19,764 bases of DNA from an uncultured Victivallales bacterium (lineage in GTDB: Bacteria; Verrucomicrobiota; Lentisphaeria; Oligosphaerales; JAFGRS01). The stretch covers positions 1 through 19,764 of the forward strand of contig CAILKC010000148.1 of assembly GCA_903834675.1 (NCBI GenBank). The letters are read 5' to 3'. The notes beneath the pieces were generated by a model. That model was not told the DNA's origin and did no database searches. It saw only the letters and a list, made by a program, of their open reading frames with translations. This document shows positions 14,755 to 19,764 of this stretch, piece by piece; the stretch's first letter is position 1; each line of letters begins with the position of its first letter. The position numbers were made by a program, and so were the translations under genes.

Positions 14755-17001
14755 ATGACTGCGATCTCGTCTTCACTGTCAGCCCGTACTGCCGCCTTCC
14801 TGGGGGCGTCGCGGGAGCGCATTGCCGTGCCCCGCACAAGCCCGCATGCCGCCAACTGGCAGCGCGCCTTCTTCGAGCAGTTCCAGGACGAGCCCTTGCA
14901 CCTGCGTCAGGCCAAGGCTTTTGCCTATAGCCTGGTCAACGAGCCGGTGTGCCTGCTCCCGGACGGCCGACTGGTGGGGCACATCTACCAGGCCGTACCT
15001 GGCGCCCAGGCGCCCGACAGCGGCGGCTGGGGAGGGCGCTGCGCCGAGCTGGATGCGGGCGCCGTCATCGCCCGGCGCCTGGCGGCCGAGGTCCCCGAAC
15101 TGGGGCGCTACTGCCTCTCCGCCGAGAGTTGGGCCGGCTTTGCGGGGTGCGCTCCCGGGCATATCGGCTGGCACTGGGAATGGGGGGTTCAGGGCGGCAT
15201 CGAAGCCCTGCTGCAACGCCTCGATGCGGCCTGGCCCACTCAGGATGAACGGGGACGGCAGACGCTCGCGGGGATGCGCCTCTGTGTGCAGGCCGTGCTG
15301 GACTGGAACGAGCAGCATCTGGCGGCCCTGCGGCAGGCCCTCGCCGCCGCGGGCGATCCCGACCAGCGGGCCGCAATCGCCGCGCAGATAGGGCTCTGTG
15401 AATGGGTCCCGCGGCACGGCGCGCGCTCGTTCCGCGAGGCGGTCCAGGCATTCCACTTCCTCTACCTGGCCACAATCTTCGAGAATCCGCACGGCGGCAA
15501 TGGGCCAGGCCGCCTCGACTACTGGCTCTGGCCCTACCTCGAACGCGATCTCGCCAGCGGTGCCGAGACGCTGGACAGCGCCCGCGAGCTCATCGACGAG
15601 CTGTTCATCCGCTTCCACGAACGCCTGATGCATGGCAACGACGGCTGGGTGGAGACGATTGTGGTCGCCGGCTGCCATCCCGACGGCAGCAGCGCCTTCA
15701 ACCCGCTGGCCCGCCTCATGGTCGAGTCCATCACCGCCCTGAATCTCTCGCATCCCTCCGTCTACATTCGTCTTCCCGAGCATCCCGAGCCTGAACTGCT
15801 GCGCCTGGCGGCGGCGGATCTGGCGCACGGCGGCAATCGAGCCCAGGTCCTCAGCGACCCGGCCATCGTGGCGGCGATGACCCACGGGGAGGCCATGCCC
15901 GTCGAGGATGCCCGCATGTACATGTGCGGCGGCTGCATGGAGGTCTCGCCACAGGGCATGAACGGCGACCTGCTGTTCAGCGGCTTCATCAACACCCCGA
16001 AGATCCTCGAGCTGGTGCTCAACGGCGGGGTCTGCCTGCGCTCTGGCGTCAGCGTGCTGCCGGACCTGACCCGGGCCTTGCCCGACTATGCCTGCTTCGA
16101 GGATCTCTACGGCGCCATGGAGCGCGAACTGCAGCGTCTGACCGAGGCGACCTTCCGCCTGATGGATATCACCGCCGAGGCCTGGGGCCGCCTGCGGCCG
16201 CGGTTCCTGGTGTCGGCCATGGTGCAGGACTGCATGGCCCGCGGTCGTGTCATCAACGCGGGCGGCGCCCGTTACGAGGACACCGGTTCGACCCCCCTCG
16301 GACTGCCCAACCTGGCCGATAGCCTGTACGCGCTGCGCCGGGCGGTATTCGACCGCGATGCCTTTATCAGCGCGCCCGAGCTACTCGCGGCCCTGCGCCG
16401 CGACTTCGAGGGCGCCGAGCCGTTGCGGCGGCGTCTCCTGGCGCTGCCAAAGTATGGCCAGGGGTGCGAGGAGGCCGACGCGATGATGCAACGGGTCGTG
16501 CGCACCGTCTGCGCTCTCTACGAGGCCCGCACCAACCTCCTTGGCGGTCGCATGAAGCTCATGATCATGACCTTCCGCATGGCTCCCATCGCCGGACGCG
16601 CCCTCGGCGCCACGGCTGACGGCCGACACTCGGGACAGCCCATTGCGCAGGGCATCACCCCCCAGAATGTGGCCCTGACCAAGGGGCTCACCGTGGCCGT
16701 CACGGCGCACAACCGCCTCGACCTGCACCGCTTCAGGGGCGGCGCCAGCAGCATGTATGACCTCGATCCGTCCATCGCTACCACCGAGATCGTGACCGGC
16801 CTGCTGCGGGCCTTCCTGGCGGGCGGCGGGCAGATGTTCCAGGGCAACATGACCGAGGTCGCCGAGCTCGAACGCGCCCTGGCGAAACCGCAGGACTTCC
16901 CGCATCTCATGGTGCGTGTCGGCGGCTTCTCGGCGCGCTTTGTCGCGCTCGAACCCGAGCTCCAGCGCGACATCATCAGCCGCCACAGGCACTGTCAATG
17001 A
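14755..17001 (+). CDS. Glycyl radical enzyme (pyruvate formate-lyase family), CxE type
   Basis: A 748-residue oxygen-sensitive radical enzyme of the PFL/glycerol dehydratase/CutC superfamily. Seen: N-terminal PFL-domain features (GHIGWHWEWGVQGGIEALL; RLDYWLWPYLERDL); the thiyl active site MCGGCMEVSPQGMN with Cys394 and Glu396 (Cys-x-Glu, as in the dehydratase/lyase branches, not the Cys-Cys of true PFL); NAGGARYEDTGSTPLGLPNLADSL; and GATADGRHSGQPIAQGITP. The C-terminal glycyl radical motif is VRVGGFSARF, with Gly724 as the probable radical site. The protein is somewhat shorter than the usual 780-850 residues but appears complete. ATG 14755 follows a weak AAGG region. No radical-SAM activase is adjacent, so it must be activated from elsewhere. 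Substrate is unknown; an eliminase/dehydratase activity is more likely than PFL by the active-site pattern. Confidence 0.87.
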   Translation: MTAISSSLSARTAAFLGASRERIAVPRTSPHAANWQRAFFEQFQDEPLHLRQAKAFAYSLVNEPVCLLPDGRLVGHIYQAVPGAQAPDSGGWGGRCAELDAGAVIARRLAAEVPELGRYCLSAESWAGFAGCAPGHIGWHWEWGVQGGIEALLQRLDAAWPTQDERGRQTLAGMRLCVQAVLDWNEQHLAALRQALAAAGDPDQRAAIAAQIGLCEWVPRHGARSFREAVQAFHFLYLATIFENPHGGNGPGRLDYWLWPYLERDLASGAETLDSARELIDELFIRFHERLMHGNDGWVETIVVAGCHPDGSSAFNPLARLMVESITALNLSHPSVYIRLPEHPEPELLRLAAADLAHGGNRAQVLSDPAIVAAMTHGEAMPVEDARMYMCGGCMEVSPQGMNGDLLFSGFINTPKILELVLNGGVCLRSGVSVLPDLTRALPDYACFEDLYGAMERELQRLTEATFRLMDITAEAWGRLRPRFLVSAMVQDCMARGRVINAGGARYEDTGSTPLGLPNLADSLYALRRAVFDRDAFISAPELLAALRRDFEGAEPLRRRLLALPKYGQGCEEADAMMQRVVRTVCALYEARTNLLGGRMKLMIMTFRMAPIAGRALGATADGRHSGQPIAQGITPQNVALTKGLTVAVTAHNRLDLHRFRGGASSMYDLDPSIATTEIVTGLLRAFLAGGGQMFQGNMTEVAELERALAKPQDFPHLMVRVGGFSARFVALEPELQRDIISRHRHCQ

Positions 17002-18197
17002 GGCCCTTGCAGCCAGACCGGCGCCTGCCCGCGTGGCGCCCGAGCGCCAGCCCAGGGCCAGTCAGTCCAGTCACTCCAGTCAGTTCAGTCCGCCCCCGCC
17101 CCGGCCGCCGCCTGGTGCGGCTGGCCGGGCTGGCGCTCCTGGCGACGCTCCGGCCGGCAGGGGCCGCGGGAGTGAACTCCGTGCGCCTCGAGGATCTCTA
17201 CGTGCTGGCGCGGTCCTTCGAGGTGCAAGCGCTCGTCGCCGCCCCGGACTGGTCTCGAGCCGAATCGCCGCCGCTGCTGCGCTTTGCCTGGATGAGCGAC
17301 TTTCACCTGGACGGCGGCGAGCGCTTGCCGATGATTCGCGCCGCCTGCCGGACGGTGCGCGACACGGTCCGACCGCACTTCGCCATCCTGACGGGCGACA
17401 ATTCGGCCTATGATCCCACTGCCACCAGCGCCCGGGCCGCTCTGCCGCAGAGCCTGCGCCGCCAATTGGCCTTCAAGGATTTTCTCGATACCGAGTTGGA
17501 CCTGCCTGTGGCCATTCTCCCCGGCGACAACTGGCACCGGAATGCGGAGAAGGTATTCGGACCGACGCGCTTCAGCTTCAATGCCGCCGGGCTGCATCTG
17601 GTCTTTCTCTCGCCGGACCGTAAGGCGTCGGGGGTCGAAGGGTGTGACGCCTTCGACCCGCCGACCTGGGAATGGCTGGCCCGTGACCTCGAGGCGCATC
17701 GTGCCCGGGCGACGCTGGTCATCCTGCACGAGAACGTGGTGCCGCCGACCTTTCTCGACGCGCCGCGGTTGGAGCGGCTTCTGCTCAGCCAACCGCAGGT
17801 GCTGGCGACCCTGAGCGGCCACCTGCACTTGGACCTCGAGTTCCGCCGCGGCGGCTTGACGCACTTCGTCTGCCCGTCGCTGGCGCCGGGCGCGCGTCCC
17901 GGCTTCAAAGTGGTGGCGCTCTACCCAGACCGGCTGGTGCTCAACACCTGGGAGTACGACGCCGCGGCGAAGACCTTCCGTTCCACTCTCAAGTGGCAGC
18001 GCCTCGACCTCCCCGACGGCGAGCTGCGCCGCGCTCTGCAGCCGGTCGATACGACCCGCATTCTGCGCGAAGACCGCAGGGAGATGCCCGCGCTGCCCTT
18101 GCTCGAAGACACCGCCCTGCTGCAACGCCAGGGTGAGCTCGTGATGCCGCTGCTGCAATTCGTCATGGAGCGCGGGGCGCAGACGCTGGCGCCGTGA
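16998..18197 (+). CDS. Exported calcineurin-like metallophosphoesterase
   Basis: A 399-residue metallophosphoesterase as annotated. Metal-site motifs: Asp101-x-His103 (MSDFHLDGG), GD134N (LTGDNSAYD), GD-N178-W-H180 (PGDNWHR, in place of the usual GNH[DE]), His244 (ILHENVV) and GH275-x-H277 (LSGHLHLD). The family hydrolyses phosphomono- or diesters with two metals. A hydrophobic, Ala-rich signal (LVRLAGLALLATLRPAGAAG) predicts export. Starting at ATG 16998 (ATGA overlap with the glycyl radical enzyme) places a 39-residue Pro/Ser-rich leader before the signal, encoded partly by a CAGTC microrepeat. The in-frame GTG 17115 would give a normal signal peptide and a 360-residue protein but lacks a Shine-Dalgarno. 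The start is therefore uncertain. The C-terminal 90 residues are not recognised. Confidence 0.78.
   Translation: MRPLQPDRRLPAWRPSASPGPVSPVTPVSSVRPRPGRRLVRLAGLALLATLRPAGAAGVNSVRLEDLYVLARSFEVQALVAAPDWSRAESPPLLRFAWMSDFHLDGGERLPMIRAACRTVRDTVRPHFAILTGDNSAYDPTATSARAALPQSLRRQLAFKDFLDTELDLPVAILPGDNWHRNAEKVFGPTRFSFNAAGLHLVFLSPDRKASGVEGCDAFDPPTWEWLARDLEAHRARATLVILHENVVPPTFLDAPRLERLLLSQPQVLATLSGHLHLDLEFRRGGLTHFVCPSLAPGARPGFKVVALYPDRLVLNTWEYDAAAKTFRSTLKWQRLDLPDGELRRALQPVDTTRILREDRREMPALPLLEDTALLQRQGELVMPLLQFVMERGAQTLAP
17059..17091. repeat. CAGTC-type short tandem repeat
   Basis: Six imperfect 4-9 nt copies built on CAGTC/CAGTTC (CAGTCAGTCCAGTCACTCC onward). It lies at the very start of the metallophosphoesterase reading frame and encodes GPVSPVTPVSSV. 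Such runs are more typical of spacer DNA than of coding sequence, which argues for a downstream start for that gene. Confidence 0.6.
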
Positions 18198-18520
18198 GGC
18201 CCGTGGCGGCTGCAAGATGAGACCCCCGCTATATCTGACGGACGTCTGCAAGACCCTCTTGCCGCCCTAGAGCCCGCGATGCCAAGCCCGTCTCGGGCGG
18301 GTTCGCGGTATCCCCCGTCTGCAAGACCCGCTTGCCGCCCTGGAGCCCGCGATGCCAAGCCCGTTGAGGGCGGGTTCGCGGTATCCCCCGTCTGCAAGAC
18401 CCGCTTGCCGCCGGGATTCGGGCTTGCCCCCGCCAGAGGCCGGGACTGCGGTTACCCAATCTTCGGCCGGGCGTATACATTGCGGGGTCGCCAAGCATCC
18501 TCCCCGGAGTCCATGCCACC
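18198..18520. other. Repeat-bearing spacer before the toroid protein gene
   Basis: 323 nt without a supportable gene. Its first half contains the 73-bp direct repeats. The second half includes TATACA at 18474-18479 with a poor -35 (TTACCC, 16-nt spacing), about 40 nt before the next start. This is possible as a weak promoter but not convincing. Open frames through the repeats on either strand translate the repeat itself and are not credible genes. Confidence 0.7.
18244..18412. repeat. 73-bp direct repeats (two full copies and a third partial)
   Basis: Units begin with GTCTGCAAGACCC at 18244, 18317 and 18390. The two full 73-bp units differ at 5 of 73 positions by eye. The third stops after 23 nt (GCTTGCCGCC), after which the sequence diverges. 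Each unit holds two potential hairpins: GCAAG-ACCCG-CTTGC (imperfect in unit 1) and a CCCG...CGGG stem around TGCCAAGCCCG. A weakly similar GTGCCAAGTCCG...CGGGCG block lies at 19630-19655. No cas genes are present, and the period and lack of variable spacers exclude a CRISPR array. Confidence 0.85.
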
Positions 18521-19603
18521 GTGCCTTTTCGAGAAGCTCAGAAATCCCCTCATCACCCTGCCAACGGCAGGTGGCCTCGGCCTGACTCCAGGGCGTGGCG
18601 GGCAGGCGGCCTGCCTTGGCTGCTGGCGCTGCTGACGGCGAGCGCTGTCGGCGCGGCGGACAGGGTTGGCCTGTCGGTCGTGCTCGAGGCGCGCATGGCG
18701 GCGAGTCGCGGGGTGAATCTACTGCTGACGCACCAGCGCGCCGATGGGTCGTGGGCTGGGGAGGCGGTGACGACGGCGCAGGTGCTGATCTGCCTGGAGA
18801 ACGCCCCTGTCCTGGCTGGCGACACGCGCGGTACCGTGGCCGTGGTACAGGCAGTGAACTACCTGCGCCGCAGCGTGGCGGACACCTGCCCCCTGGCGGC
18901 GACGGGCGCGCCGACGGCAACGGCGCTGGAGGCGCTCGCGGCCGCGGTGACCGCCCTGGCCCGGGACAACCTTGCCACGCATCGCGAACTGCTCTCGCGG
19001 GGGCGTGCCTGCCTGCTCGCGTCGGTTCGGCCGCTGGACCTGGCCAAAGGCAGGCCGGAGGGCGCTTTGGCGCTGGGTCCGGCGGGCTTTCCAGAGGCGG
19101 CAACGACCTGCGCAGCGCTGGATGCGCTGCTGGTTACGGAAGGCCTCGATCCGGCGTGGAACCGCGAGGGGTACACGGCGCTGACCGCCTACCTGCGCGA
19201 GGCGTTGCGGGCGCTGCCACGCTCCGCTCCCGCCGTCGCGCCTGGGGCTTTGGAGGCGACGCTGGTGCGGGCCCTGCTCTGCCTGGGCGTGAACCCAACC
19301 GAGTCTCTGGTCGCAGACGCCCTGGCCAGGCTGGCGCAGACCCCGTCCACAGACCCTGCCCTTGCCTTCGCCTCAGCCGAAGCCCTTAGCCTGGCCCGTT
19401 CAGATACGGCCACCCCGGCGCTGGCGCCTCTGGCCGGCTGGCGTGACCGCTTGCTCGAGGCCCTGCTTGGGACCCAGCAGGGTGACGGCGGCTGGCCAAC
19501 CACCGCGGGCACGGGCTCCCGCGACCGCTCAACCGCTCTTGCCCTGCGGGCCCTGCAGGTCGCGGCCGGTTGGCGCCTGGCTGACTCTGAGTCGCCGCCC
19601 TGA
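18521..19603 (+). CDS. Exported prenyltransferase/squalene-cyclase-like toroid protein
   Basis: A 360-residue protein with an N-terminal signal (about residues 26-46, WRAGGLPWLLALLTASAVGAA) and an all-helical, Ala/Leu-rich body. It carries two QW-like repeat units near the ends: LLLTHQRADGSWAGEAVTTAQVLICLE (about 66-92) and LLGTQQGDGGWPTTAG followed by STALALRALQVA (about 313-350). This is the alpha/alpha toroid of squalene-hopene cyclase/prenyltransferase-repeat proteins. The catalytic DxDD motif is not seen and the length is about half that of a cyclase, so it is probably a binding or structural toroid in the periplasm or envelope, not a terpene cyclase. GTG 18521 is the only reasonable start before the signal, though its Shine-Dalgarno is weak (GGAG 11 nt upstream). 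A nearby ATG (18513) is in another frame. Function is unknown. Confidence 0.68.
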   Translation: MPFREAQKSPHHPANGRWPRPDSRAWRAGGLPWLLALLTASAVGAADRVGLSVVLEARMAASRGVNLLLTHQRADGSWAGEAVTTAQVLICLENAPVLAGDTRGTVAVVQAVNYLRRSVADTCPLAATGAPTATALEALAAAVTALARDNLATHRELLSRGRACLLASVRPLDLAKGRPEGALALGPAGFPEAATTCAALDALLVTEGLDPAWNREGYTALTAYLREALRALPRSAPAVAPGALEATLVRALLCLGVNPTESLVADALARLAQTPSTDPALAFASAEALSLARSDTATPALAPLAGWRDRLLEALLGTQQGDGGWPTTAGTGSRDRSTALALRALQVAAGWRLADSESPP

Positions 19604-19687
19604 GGCAACGCCGTGAGATGGACTGCGGTGCCAAGTCCGCCCCGGGCGAACGCGACACCGCTTGGGCCGGAGCGGCAGCCCCTGCCC

Positions 19688-19709
19688 CAGATGAACGAGG
19701 TTTCATCTG
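19688..19709. terminator. Small hairpin after the last gene
   Basis: CAGATGAA and TTCATCTG form a perfect 8-bp stem around a 6-nt loop, 84 nt after the toroid gene stop. It is not GC-rich and has no T tract, so it is a weak terminator candidate. It could equally be an operator-like inverted repeat for something downstream of the window. Confidence 0.3.
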
Positions 19710-19764
19710 CGCCCACCTGGAGCTTCACCATGCTGGCGTAGCCTAATGGCACCAAGTCGGAACG

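Noticed and set aside
14442..14839. Small genes inside the 14374-14754 spacer
   Set aside because: Translations are periodic Thr/Lys/Asn or Ser/Thr/Glu runs created by the 9-bp repeats, on both strands, without ribosome binding sites.
18244..18412. CRISPR array
   Set aside because: The repeats are contiguous 73-bp units with no variable spacers, only two and a third copies, and no cas genes.
18452..18479. TTACCC-16 nt-TATACA as a promoter for the toroid gene
   Set aside because: The -10 is acceptable but the -35 matches poorly, and promoter consensus is unknown for this organism. It is noted only in the spacer description.
18279..19103. Reading frames through the 73-bp repeats on either strand
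   Set aside because: 73 is not a multiple of three, so the frames shift between units and merely translate the repeat. They overlap the better-supported toroid gene.

Overview
This is a GC-rich (roughly two-thirds G+C), densely packed bacterial window in which every convincing gene lies on the + strand. No rRNA, tRNA, CRISPR array, transposase or phage gene was found. The content (envelope polysaccharide operon with Wza/Wzc-type export, a glycyl radical enzyme, an exported terpenoid-cyclase-like toroid protein, short-period repeats between genes) points to a Gram-negative bacterium with anaerobic capacity. An uncultivated PVC-type lineage (Planctomycetota, Lentisphaerota, Kiritimatiellota) would fit, but this is inference and the window holds no taxonomic marker.

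Region 1 (about 2-14373) is one exopolysaccharide or capsule operon. In order it encodes: the C-terminal part of a Wzc-like polysaccharide co-polymerase whose kinase P-loop is degenerate; two tandem Wza-type outer-membrane export proteins; a Wzx-type flippase; a polysaccharide pyruvyl transferase; two GT4 and one GT2 glycosyltransferases; a stand-alone GlnD-like nucleotidyltransferase-fold protein; an alkaline-phosphatase-superfamily phosphodiesterase; a GT26 (WecG/TagA/CpsF) glycosyltransferase fused to two STAS domains; and a small three-helix membrane protein. Most junctions are 1-8 nt overlaps, often ATGA, which implies one transcript and translational coupling. The expected logic is: glycosyltransferases build a lipid-linked repeat unit, pyruvyl transferase and perhaps the nucleotidyltransferase/phosphodiesterase pair decorate it, the flippase turns it over, and the Wzc/Wza proteins polymerise and export it. 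No Wzy polymerase and no priming phosphoglycosyltransferase were found; they may lie upstream of the window or elsewhere.

Region 2 (14374-14754) is a gene-free stretch occupied by a roughly 290-bp imperfect palindrome. It is built from two nested pairs of inverted arms, each a degenerate 9-bp-periodic repeat.

Region 3 (14755-18197) holds a complete glycyl radical enzyme with a Cys-x-Glu active site and a C-terminal glycyl radical motif, but no activating radical-SAM enzyme beside it. It overlaps or nearly abuts a calcineurin-like metallophosphoesterase with an export signal.

Region 4 (18198-19764) starts with a 323-bp spacer carrying two and a third copies of a 73-bp direct repeat. An exported prenyltransferase/squalene-cyclase-like toroid protein follows, and then a 161-bp tail with one hairpin.

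The most novel points are the GT26-STAS-STAS fusion, the nucleotidyltransferase/phosphodiesterase pair inside a polysaccharide operon, the co-polymerase without a P-loop lysine, the orphan glycyl radical enzyme and the nested palindrome.
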